Below, piece after piece: positions 18,278 to 26,520 of a stretch of DNA of 64,000 nt; the first letter of the stretch is position 1; each line of letters starts with the position of its first letter. The position numbers were made by a program, and so were the translations under genes. The DNA lies in assembly GCA_964522605.1 (NCBI GenBank), contig CAZFWV010000002.1, forward strand, positions 8,605-72,604, written 5' to 3'. The DNA comes from CAVZLD01 sp964522605 (GTDB taxonomy: Bacteria; Planctomycetota; Planctomycetia; Pirellulales; Pirellulaceae). Under the pieces are notes generated by a model that did not search any database, had not been told where the DNA came from, and was given only the letters and a program-made list of their open reading frames with translations.

Positions 18278-20146
18278 ATGAACGCGCGAAACCTTTGCAA
18301 TTTGCTTATCGCCCTGACCCCCATAGTCGTCTTCGCAGCGCCCACTCTCGCTGCCGAGAAGCAAGAACGGCCGAACATCGTGTGGCTCGTTTCCGAGGAC
18401 AACTCGACGCACTTCATGCGCCTGTTTGACAAAAACGGGGCACCGGCGCCGGCGATCGAGGCGCTTGCCAAGCATGGGCTGGTCTACGAGCACGCGTTCT
18501 CTTGTGCCCCGGTATGCTCAGCCGCCCGGTCGACACTCGCCACCGGCTGCTTCGGCCCGCGAATCTTCACACACTTCCACCGCAGGGAGGTCGTCGTCCC
18601 GATGCCCGAAGGCTTGCAGATGTTCCACGGCTATCTGGCCGATGCCGGATACTACACGGCGAACAACAAGAAGACCGACTACAATGCCGAGACGGGCGGG
18701 GCGCGTTGGATGGGGAATAAGACGTGGCGCGCTCGCAAGCCCGGTCAACCGTTTTTTTACTTCCAGAGCATCGGTACGACTCACGAAGGCCGTCTCCACT
18801 TTCCCGAATCGGACATCGGCAGCCAGCCCACGCAGACGGATCCGGCAGCCGTCTTCGTTCCGCCGATCCATCCGAAGACCGAGATCTTTCGCTATACGTA
18901 CGCTCGTGAGCATGACAACATCATGCGGATGGACGGCGAGGTGGGCGCGATCGTCGCTGAGTTGGAGAAGGACGGGCTGCTCGAGGACACGTTCATCTTC
19001 TACTTCGGTGACCATGGCGGCGTCTTGGCGGGCAGCAAGGGATATGCGTGGGAGACCGGCCTGCATGTGCCACTGGTCGTTCGCGTGCCGGAGAATTTCC
19101 AGCACCTGGTGCCGCACGAACTCGGCTCGCGCGTCGGCGCGTTCGTCAGCTTCATCGATTTTGGCCCGACCGTGCTCAACCTCGCGGGGATCGACGTCCC
19201 CGAACCGATGGACGGCCGGCCGTTCCTCGGCGAGGGGGTAACGAACGCCGACCTCGAACGTCGCGACGTGGTGTACGGTCACGCCGATCGTTTCGATGAA
19301 AAATACGATTTCGTTCGTACCGCCCGCAAAGGCAAGTACAAATACATGCGAAGCTACCAGCCGTTCAACTTCGATGGCATTCAGAACGACTATCGTTATC
19401 TGATGGCTGCCTACCGTGAGTGGCGGTCGCTGCACAACGCCGGCAAGCTCAACGAGATTCAGGACCGGTTCTTTCTGCCGCGCGCTCCCGAAGCCCTGTA
19501 TGATGTGGAAAGCGACCCGTACGAGACGAAGAACCTCGCCAAGGACCCCGCGTATGCTGAGACGCTGGCCGACATGCGCCGCGTGCTCAATGATTGGGTC
19601 CGGGGGATGCCCGACCTGAGCTTCTATCCGGAATGCTACCTGGCCGCAAATGCGAAGAGCAACCCAGTGAAGTTCGGCCAGGAGCACAAGGACGAGATTG
19701 CAGCGCTGCTGGAAACGGCCGACCTTCAACTGGTCAACATCGAGAAGGCGGCTCCCGCCATCCAGACTGCGCTTTCTGACGTCGATCCATGGCGACGTTA
19801 CTGGGGTTTGATCGTCTGCAGTAGCCACGGCGAAGCGGCGAAACAGTTTGTCGGGAAGGCGAAGGAGTTAGCGGCAGGCGACTCCGAACCGCTCGTAATG
19901 GCCCGGGCCGCGCAGTTCCTCGCGATCCTCGGCGTAGCAGACCCGCAGGAAAGTTTCGTCACCGCACTGGCGAAGTCGACCGATCGGATCGAAACGAATC
20001 TGATCCTCAACATGGCCGTTCAAATCCAAGACGGCGGATTCGGCTATACGTTCGATTTCTCCGACGCAAAGATCGTCCGCGAGGGGCGATATGTCAACGC
20101 CCGCTTGAAGTACCTGGCATCGAGGGGCGATTCTACCGCGTTGTGA
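18278..20146 (+). CDS. Secreted sulfatase
   Basis: A 622-aa type I sulfatase with a signal peptide (about residues 1-25). The metal-binding start is RPNIVWLVSEDNS at 31-43. The formylglycine precursor is Cys80 in CSAAR, which fits C-x-A/P-x-R, so activity needs an oxidising maturation enzyme. The second metal site is in FGDHGG (about residues 246-251). The C-terminal 150 residues after the usual sulfatase end contain helical, HEAT-like sequence of unknown role. Substrates are probably sulfated polysaccharides, in keeping with the heparin-lyase-like gene that converges on it and overlaps its 3' end by 14 bases. The nearest SUMF1-type domain, at 22289, lacks the usual catalytic cysteines. Confidence 0.92.
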   Translation: MNARNLCNLLIALTPIVVFAAPTLAAEKQERPNIVWLVSEDNSTHFMRLFDKNGAPAPAIEALAKHGLVYEHAFSCAPVCSAARSTLATGCFGPRIFTHFHRREVVVPMPEGLQMFHGYLADAGYYTANNKKTDYNAETGGARWMGNKTWRARKPGQPFFYFQSIGTTHEGRLHFPESDIGSQPTQTDPAAVFVPPIHPKTEIFRYTYAREHDNIMRMDGEVGAIVAELEKDGLLEDTFIFYFGDHGGVLAGSKGYAWETGLHVPLVVRVPENFQHLVPHELGSRVGAFVSFIDFGPTVLNLAGIDVPEPMDGRPFLGEGVTNADLERRDVVYGHADRFDEKYDFVRTARKGKYKYMRSYQPFNFDGIQNDYRYLMAAYREWRSLHNAGKLNEIQDRFFLPRAPEALYDVESDPYETKNLAKDPAYAETLADMRRVLNDWVRGMPDLSFYPECYLAANAKSNPVKFGQEHKDEIAALLETADLQLVNIEKAAPAIQTALSDVDPWRRYWGLIVCSSHGEAAKQFVGKAKELAAGDSEPLVMARAAQFLAILGVADPQESFVTALAKSTDRIETNLILNMAVQIQDGGFGYTFDFSDAKIVREGRYVNARLKYLASRGDSTAL

Positions 20147-21158
20147 AAATGACATCTTCACGAGAGGTGCCCATCTTCACGTGATTGAAGTACGCAATGT
20201 AGGTCCTCGCAGAGTCGTCTCGGTACAACCCGAATTTGAAATACGGTCCGAGATCGTCGTTGTATCCGACAGGGCCTGAGTAGTTCACAACCTGCTGATC
20301 GTTCCACCAAACATTCACCTGTCCATCTTCCCGATAGGACCACCGGGCCTGCACGACGAAATCGTTCCAGACTCCCAACGGAAAACGTTCTGTATCGAAG
20401 AGAGTCATCGAGCATGCGTCGCTGGGATTCCACACAATCCGGTCGGCACTGTGACGGATCGTGATGAAGAAACGGCCCCTCGAGAACCGAAACGCCAGCG
20501 CTGGGCTGCGGGAGGGCTCGCCCAGGTACTTCTTGTCGGCGCCATGCCACTGGGCCAAAACGAGTCGGTTGTTTTCGATGGGGAAATCTTCCGGCAGCAA
20601 CAGACTGAACGAATACCAGCGTTCTGTACCCACCGGCGGAAAGTCCCTGGCATTCACTTCGGAACGAAAGCTCGTCTTTCCAAAGAGATCGCAGTACTGC
20701 TCTCCTTCACGGAGTTCAAACCGGACTGAGTCGATCCCATCGCGTTGGACATGGGAAACGCTGGCGATCGAATAGGGCTTTCCCGGCGACTGGGAGCCCC
20801 ACGCGAATTGCAGTGGTTTCATCCATTCTGCACTTACGTTCACTTGCGGTTGCGGCGTCCCGAAACCCATCGATACGTAAGCCCAAGCAAGAAGCACGAT
20901 GACATGGCCGACCACGAGAAATTCCACAACGGCAAGCCACAGCAAACGGAGTCGCCAACTAGCCGGCGCCGTGAGTGCTGCGGAGGCAGTCAATAGGACA
21001 GCAAGAGTGAAGGAAATAGCGAAAGAAATCACTGATCCGCGGAACCCGGGGAACAATTCGTACAGCAGCACAGTCGATCCCAGCCAAAGACTCGGCAGCA
21101 TGAGTCCCACGCAGCCCAGAATCCATCTGCGGAGTCGGCCTGACATCGTCTTACCCAT
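20133..21158 (-). CDS. Membrane-anchored heparin lyase I-like polysaccharide lyase
   Basis: A 341-aa protein with three predicted membrane helices in the first 100 residues (about 10-33, 38-62 and 68-98), followed by a beta-jelly-roll of the heparin lyase I / Polysacc_lyase type. Typical phrases are RFELREGEQYCD (RSEV follows), GTERWYSFSLLLPEDFP, LAQWHGA and VWWNDQQVVNY. This fold cleaves uronic-acid-containing glycans by beta-elimination. Anchoring by a multi-helix N-terminus rather than a signal peptide is unusual. Its 3' end overlaps the sulfatase gene tail-to-tail. Start at 21158 is chosen for length; the Met four codons later is possible. Confidence 0.72.
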   Translation of the reverse strand: MGKTMSGRLRRWILGCVGLMLPSLWLGSTVLLYELFPGFRGSVISFAISFTLAVLLTASAALTAPASWRLRLLWLAVVEFLVVGHVIVLLAWAYVSMGFGTPQPQVNVSAEWMKPLQFAWGSQSPGKPYSIASVSHVQRDGIDSVRFELREGEQYCDLFGKTSFRSEVNARDFPPVGTERWYSFSLLLPEDFPIENNRLVLAQWHGADKKYLGEPSRSPALAFRFSRGRFFITIRHSADRIVWNPSDACSMTLFDTERFPLGVWNDFVVQARWSYREDGQVNVWWNDQQVVNYSGPVGYNDDLGPYFKFGLYRDDSARTYIAYFNHVKMGTSREDVIFTTR

Positions 21159-21383
21159 CGGAGTCCGTGTCGAAAAAATGGCGAACCGAAGAGTCGTGGA
21201 AGTGCTCCTCCTTGATGGCGTCTTCAGCAGCTGTCCATGCCGCGTTCATTCGACACCACAATTTCGGCCTCGAACCGAGCAACTCTTCTCGGAAAACACA
21301 CAGAATCGTAACACAGTCTTGACGCGGCTGGTGAATGATAGAGGGACTGAGCGGTTTCGTTCTGATCGGTAAGGATTCGCCAC

Positions 21384-21809
21384 GTGCAGACGTACCAGTT
21401 TTTTACGATCGAGAATCACGGAGATGTCACCCTCGCACGCGCGGTTGACACGCACCTTCAGGGGTTAGCACAGGCCGAGTTTGTCAAGGAAGAACTGATC
21501 CAGATCATGCAGTTGACGGCTCGCCGGCTGGTGATTGACCTCCAAAATGTCAGGATGATCTCGTCTGCGGTGATTTCTGCTCTGCTCGTCGTCAAAGGCC
21601 GGGCAGTCAACGAAGGCAAGCAGCTCAGCGTGACCATGACCGATTCGTTACGGGCTGTTTTTAGCACGTTGAATCTGGATGGGACTGTCTTCCAGATCCA
21701 CTCGACAACCACACAAGCGCTGGAAGGTGTGGCACGTTCGAATTCATATTTCGATATCTGCGGTGAAATGAGTCCTCCGGACGAGGAAGCTGACTTGAGC
21801 GTCAGCTGA
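21384..21809 (+). CDS. STAS-domain protein (anti-sigma factor antagonist-like)
   Basis: A 141-aa protein that starts at GTG. Residues 10-115 fit the STAS fold: an N-terminal beta strand (VTLARAV), LVIDLQNVRMISSAVISALL around the usual phosphorylation turn, and a final helix. In SpoIIAA-type proteins the loop is D-x-S; here it is MISSAV, with serines at about residues 60-61 as candidate phosphosites. Such proteins relay partner-kinase signals, but no anti-sigma kinase is adjacent. The product is probably cytoplasmic. Confidence 0.8.
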   Translation: MQTYQFFTIENHGDVTLARAVDTHLQGLAQAEFVKEELIQIMQLTARRLVIDLQNVRMISSAVISALLVVKGRAVNEGKQLSVTMTDSLRAVFSTLNLDGTVFQIHSTTTQALEGVARSNSYFDICGEMSPPDEEADLSVS

Positions 21810-22288
21810 TCGCTTTGGAAGGGTTTGCCTTCACGCTTGATTCCTGCTGCGACCGTAGCGTAGATGCTACTTCTCGGACGACGGTGTGCGACGTGCTGAC
21901 CTAGCAGCCGGTTGGCGATTCAGCTTTGAGTGACGGCGTGCAGCGCATCGTCCGGCACACCCATCAAGAGATTGACATTCTAAATCAAGATTGGGATATT
22001 GAACGCGGTTCTGCTCCCGACGGCAGCCGATTGCCGTCGGATTCCCACTTTGAGTCCCGCCGAGTTGCGATGTGAAAGCCAAGGATTGCTGTCTAGGCTT
22101 CTGGACCTGGAGTTCCTTTTCAGGCCCTGGTCAATTGCCTGCCCAGGAATCACACCCGCCGCGCAAGCTAGAACATGAGACCGGTTGCCGATCCAAGGCG
22201 AAGCCTGTAGATCGTAATTCAACTCCAACCTACCCCCTATACGGTTCTCGCCAGGCAAAGCCTGACCCACCACGCTGGGAGCACCACG
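21810..22288. other. Intergenic region with a strong hairpin
   Basis: About 480 bases with no recognisable gene. Positions 22017-22040 form a perfect 9-bp stem with a 6-base loop (CCGACGGCA-loop-TGCCGTCGG). It lacks a T-tract, so it is not a classical terminator. The ribosome binding site of the next gene (GGGAG) is at about 22277. Confidence 0.5.
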
Positions 22289-25200
22289 ATGGTCCTTCAT
22301 CGTCTTGGAGTGGCAGCCGTTTTTTTGGCTGCTCTGAATCTCACGTTTCGGCCAACGGACGCATCGGAGTTCATCGACGAAGTATCGCGTCTGATACGAT
22401 CAGCCACCGAGATCACTCCAGAAGAAGATGCGCCGGGGGCCGTCGATGGCAAGGTCACTGGCCGCTTTGCGTTTCACACCGGCCAAGACAGTCCGCCGTG
22501 GTGGCAGGTCGATCTGGGAGAACGGAAGGCGGTTGCGCAGGTCCGCATCTACTCACCGCATTTCAGCGAGCGGATGACGAAATTTCGTTTGCTTGCGTCG
22601 GACGATGGGTATGACTGGAAGACTGTGTATGAGCATGGCGAGGCGACCAATGACGACAAGAGATTCGACATTGAGCTGTCGAGTGTCTCGGCACGGTACT
22701 TGCGCATTGCCGCATCAAGCCATACGTGGATGCATTTGGACGAAGTGATGGTCTTCGGACCTGACGATGAGAAAACCAACCTCGCGTTGCGAAGGCCTTG
22801 CAGTCAGTCGAGCGCTACGCATTGGTCGACCCGTTCCGCGCCTCGGTCACCACAAGGGGATTGGCGGATCGAATTTGGCGTGGCGCGACGTGTGATCGAC
22901 CCGATTCTCGGCCGAATGGGCGCTGGCGACGAACTGGCTGTCTACCGAGACGAGTTGATCGCGGGCAAGGTTTTGCTCGACGATGTTCGCTGGGAGACGC
23001 TGTATCAAGCGGCGCTCGCCCGGAGTGCGGAGTGGATCGATGTGCGCCAGCAGTTTGAGCTGATCGATCTAGCCGCATTGGCTCGTGCGCTGGATGACTT
23101 GGCGGGCCGTCACCCGGAGAGGTATCCGGACGTTGCGAGTCTCCGTAGCGAACTCGGCAGATATCGCGAGTCGTTTGACGCGCTGCAAGCCGACATTGCG
23201 GCAGGGCGGTCCGATGCTTGGAACGTGGCAGCTCGATTGGTCGAGTTCCAGCGCGACGTGCTCTTGCGGAACCCGCTGTTGGACTTTGGACGAATGGTCA
23301 TCTTGCGCCGCAGATTGGGCGCTGATTCGCGCCGGGCCATGGGGGCGATGTTGGGCGTCGCCACGCTCAACGCACACACCAACGACTCGTTGCAGCAGAC
23401 CGGTTGGGACAACACGATTGCCGAGTTGCGTGATCTGCGTACGGGACCCATCGTGAATGATCTCTATGACACCCAGGGTCGGCTCATCACCGACCTGGAG
23501 GTTGACTTCGACGCTTCCCGGATGATGTTCTCGTCGATTGGGCTAGGGCAGGGCAACTGGCGCATTTTCGAGATGAGGCTGGAGGGTGACGATCTGAATT
23601 CGACCGTCCAGCAGATCACACCGGACGACGGCGAAGATGTGGGACACTTCGATTCGTGTTACGTGGGCGATCGCGAGGAGATCATCTTCACGAGTACGGC
23701 ACCGTATCAGGGCCTGCCATGCGAGTACGGCGCGCGGCGGATGACCTGCTTGTTCAAACTCGACCGACGCACCGGCGAGATCCGCCAACTGACGTTCGAG
23801 CAAGATTCTGACTGGTCGCCGACAGCACTGCACGACGGGCGAGTAATGTATCTTCGCTGGGAGTACAGTGGCTTGCCGCACAGCAACAGCCGCATCCTTT
23901 TTCACATGAATCCAGACGGCAGAAGCCAACGCGAATACTACGGTTCTGGATCCTACTTCATGCCCTCATACTTTTACGCGCGAGCGATTCCCAATCACGA
24001 CACTCAGGTCGTAGGCGTCGCGACGGGTCATCACGGAACACCGCGGAGCGGCCGGTTGATCATCATCGATCCGCAGCTCGGGCGACGCGAAGCCCAGGGA
24101 GTTGTTCAAGAGATTCCCGGTTGGGGCAGGAAGGTCGAGCCGGAGGTGCGGGACCGATTGGCCGATTTCTACTGGCCCCACTTTCTTCATCCTTATCCCT
24201 TAAGCCCGAAGTATTTCATCACCGCGATGAAGCCTGACCGGGATGCACTGTGGGGCGTGTACTTGGTCGACATTTACGACAATTTCACGTTGCTCTACCA
24301 GGAAGAGGGCAGCGCGATTCTCGATCCGATTCCGGTGACACCGCGGCGCCGCCCGCCGGTCATCCCCGACGAGACCGTGCGCGGCGAGAGAAACGCAACC
24401 GTCTTTTTGGCAGACATCTACGCAGGTGATGGCTTGAAGGACATTCCCCGTGGCACGGTGAAGCAGCTGCGCGTCGGTACCTACTACTTCAGTAGCGACG
24501 GTACAGGGGGGCTGCTCGGGTCAATCGGTGCTGACGGGCCGTGGGACATCCAACGGGTACTCGGGTCCGTTCCGGTTGAAGAAGACGGTTCAGCCTCGTT
24601 TGTGATTCCGGCCAACACACCGGTTTTCTTGCAGCCTCTGGATTCAGAAGGGAAAGCCCTGCAGCTGATGCGGAGTTGGATCGTGGGCATGCCGGGAGAA
24701 GCCGTCTCCTGCGTCGGCTGCCACGAATCGCAGGACTCGGTGGTGATGAACAAACAGGCAAAGGCGTCGTTCCGCCCGCCTGCGCCGATCGAGCCTTACC
24801 GGCACGCCGTCCGAGGTTTCTCCTTCCCTCACGAGATTCAGCCTGTGCTCGATCGATACTGTGTGGGATGTCATAACGGCTCCGATCCGCCGAAGTTGCC
24901 GGAGATCCCTGGCATTGTCTATCCAACCGATTTGCACTGCGACCAGGACAACGGGGAAGGCCTTATTGACCTGCGTGGCTCGGAGTACATCACCGACTGG
25001 ATGAGCGAACACGCGGGCAATTGCGGCGGTGGTGCCCGAGGTGGCAATTTCCCGATTTCGTATGTCGCCCTCGAACGCTATGTGCGTCGCAACGGGATCG
25101 AAGGGCCTCTGCAAATGCTTTCACCCGGTGAGTTCCACGCCGACACGACCGAGTTGGTGCAGATGCTTCGCGATGGCCGGCATTACCGCGTGCGGATGGA

Positions 25201-26362
25201 TGCGGAATCATGGGAACGACTGATCACCTGGATCGATCTCAACGCGCCTTGTCATGGCACGTGGGCAGCAGTGGGTGAGCAGCCGGCACAGCGAGTGGCT
25301 CAGGTCAACCAACGGCGGATTGAGCTGGCTTCACTCTACGCGAATATCAGCACCGACTACGAGGAGCAGGAGCCGTTGCCGGAGCAGGAGCCGTTTCAAC
25401 CGCCTTCGCCGCAAATTACAGCCGCCCATTCACATGCTGTGTCTGACGGCATGACCGATTGGCCCTTCTCGGCCGAACAGGCCGTTGCGCGGGTAAAGGA
25501 TCGCGCGCCTCAGTCGGTTGACCTTGGCGCGGGAGTGCGGATCGAATTGATTCCCATTCCGGCCGGACAATACATTGATTCGCACGGTAGGGCGACCACC
25601 ATCGAGCAGCCTTTCTGGATGGCGAAGTTCGAAACGACGAATGAGCAGATGCGCCGCTTCGATCCCATGTTTGACGCGGGAAGGGAAGATCGGTATGGCT
25701 ATCAATTTGGACGGCTCTGCTACGGTATGAACGGGGACGAGATGGCGGCGGTGCGCGTTGAATGGAATCTGGCCGTCGCGTTCTGCCGATGGCTTTCCGA
25801 TCGCACTGGTAGGAGCTTCACGCTGCCGACGGAGGCTCAATGGGAATGGGCTTGTCGCTCCGGCAGCGACGGCGATTTCTGGTTTGGCTGTCTCGGAGAC
25901 GACTTCACCCCGTATGCCAATCTGGGAGATATTCGGCTGATTGAGTTCGCCGCCAATACGAACACAGGTGACTACACAACGACATCGTTGATCGACGATC
26001 CGGGCAAGTACGACGATCGCATTCCACGAGACCGGCAATACGATGACGGCGTGTTCCTGACCCACCGTTTTCCGCGAGATGAAGCCGGCGTGATGTTGGC
26101 CGAGCCGATGTATCAGGCGGAGCGTCCGGAAGATGCTGAGGGCATGCCGCAGGAGTTGGTATTCCGACCGAATGCGTGGGGCCTCTATGACATGCACGGC
26201 AATGTATGGGAATGGACGACAACGGAAACCGAAACAGGCCGCAAGGTTGCGTGCGGTGGTTCATTCTATGATCGCCCCAAGCGCTGCACGGCGGGCAGCC
26301 GGGTGGATTACGCTTCCTATCACAAGGTGTTCAACGTCGGCTTCCGCGTGATCTGCTATTGA
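22289..26362 (+). CDS. Discoidin / HzsA-like / cytochrome c / SUMF1 multidomain secreted protein
   Basis: A 1357-aa exported protein of a type common in planctomycetes. After the signal peptide comes an F5/8 type C domain (about 30-155), then a helical linker. Next is a large region (about 350-790) resembling the hydrazine synthase alpha-subunit middle domain, with beta-propeller-like phrases such as DSDWSPTALHDGRVMYLRWEY. Two CVGCH haem c motifs occur near residues 806 and 857. The last 280 residues are a SUMF1/formylglycine-generating-enzyme-type C-lectin fold (LPTEAQWEWACRSG, MHGNVWEWT, GGSFYDRP, NVGFRV). The CHxSYC-type cysteine pair of true FGE is absent, since GGSF runs straight into YDRPKRCTAGSR, so sulfatase activation is unlikely. 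A redox or binding role in the periplasm is inferred. Confidence 0.82.
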   Translation: MVLHRLGVAAVFLAALNLTFRPTDASEFIDEVSRLIRSATEITPEEDAPGAVDGKVTGRFAFHTGQDSPPWWQVDLGERKAVAQVRIYSPHFSERMTKFRLLASDDGYDWKTVYEHGEATNDDKRFDIELSSVSARYLRIAASSHTWMHLDEVMVFGPDDEKTNLALRRPCSQSSATHWSTRSAPRSPQGDWRIEFGVARRVIDPILGRMGAGDELAVYRDELIAGKVLLDDVRWETLYQAALARSAEWIDVRQQFELIDLAALARALDDLAGRHPERYPDVASLRSELGRYRESFDALQADIAAGRSDAWNVAARLVEFQRDVLLRNPLLDFGRMVILRRRLGADSRRAMGAMLGVATLNAHTNDSLQQTGWDNTIAELRDLRTGPIVNDLYDTQGRLITDLEVDFDASRMMFSSIGLGQGNWRIFEMRLEGDDLNSTVQQITPDDGEDVGHFDSCYVGDREEIIFTSTAPYQGLPCEYGARRMTCLFKLDRRTGEIRQLTFEQDSDWSPTALHDGRVMYLRWEYSGLPHSNSRILFHMNPDGRSQREYYGSGSYFMPSYFYARAIPNHDTQVVGVATGHHGTPRSGRLIIIDPQLGRREAQGVVQEIPGWGRKVEPEVRDRLADFYWPHFLHPYPLSPKYFITAMKPDRDALWGVYLVDIYDNFTLLYQEEGSAILDPIPVTPRRRPPVIPDETVRGERNATVFLADIYAGDGLKDIPRGTVKQLRVGTYYFSSDGTGGLLGSIGADGPWDIQRVLGSVPVEEDGSASFVIPANTPVFLQPLDSEGKALQLMRSWIVGMPGEAVSCVGCHESQDSVVMNKQAKASFRPPAPIEPYRHAVRGFSFPHEIQPVLDRYCVGCHNGSDPPKLPEIPGIVYPTDLHCDQDNGEGLIDLRGSEYITDWMSEHAGNCGGGARGGNFPISYVALERYVRRNGIEGPLQMLSPGEFHADTTELVQMLRDGRHYRVRMDAESWERLITWIDLNAPCHGTWAAVGEQPAQRVAQVNQRRIELASLYANISTDYEEQEPLPEQEPFQPPSPQITAAHSHAVSDGMTDWPFSAEQAVARVKDRAPQSVDLGAGVRIELIPIPAGQYIDSHGRATTIEQPFWMAKFETTNEQMRRFDPMFDAGREDRYGYQFGRLCYGMNGDEMAAVRVEWNLAVAFCRWLSDRTGRSFTLPTEAQWEWACRSGSDGDFWFGCLGDDFTPYANLGDIRLIEFAANTNTGDYTTTSLIDDPGKYDDRIPRDRQYDDGVFLTHRFPRDEAGVMLAEPMYQAERPEDAEGMPQELVFRPNAWGLYDMHGNVWEWTTTETETGRKVACGGSFYDRPKRCTAGSRVDYASYHKVFNVGFRVICY

Positions 26363-26520
26363 GATCGCGACGTTTTCCATCCGAAGGTGACAGGGGAGGG
26401 CCAGCGTCTTGCGGATTTCATCCGCTCCCCGGACAATCGGAAGCAGATTATGTTCGAGCGAGTGCCATAGGTCCGTTTGTTTGCCTAGCCCAGCCTGCAG
26501 TGTTGGGAAGAACTTGAAAA

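Noticed and set aside
18518..19828. 436-aa open frame antisense to the sulfatase
   Set aside because: Mirrors the codon pattern of the well supported sulfatase and has no recognisable domain.
25520..26362. Active formylglycine-generating enzyme as partner of the sulfatase
   Set aside because: The SUMF1-type fold is clear, but the CHxSYC cysteine pair needed by known FGE enzymes is absent.
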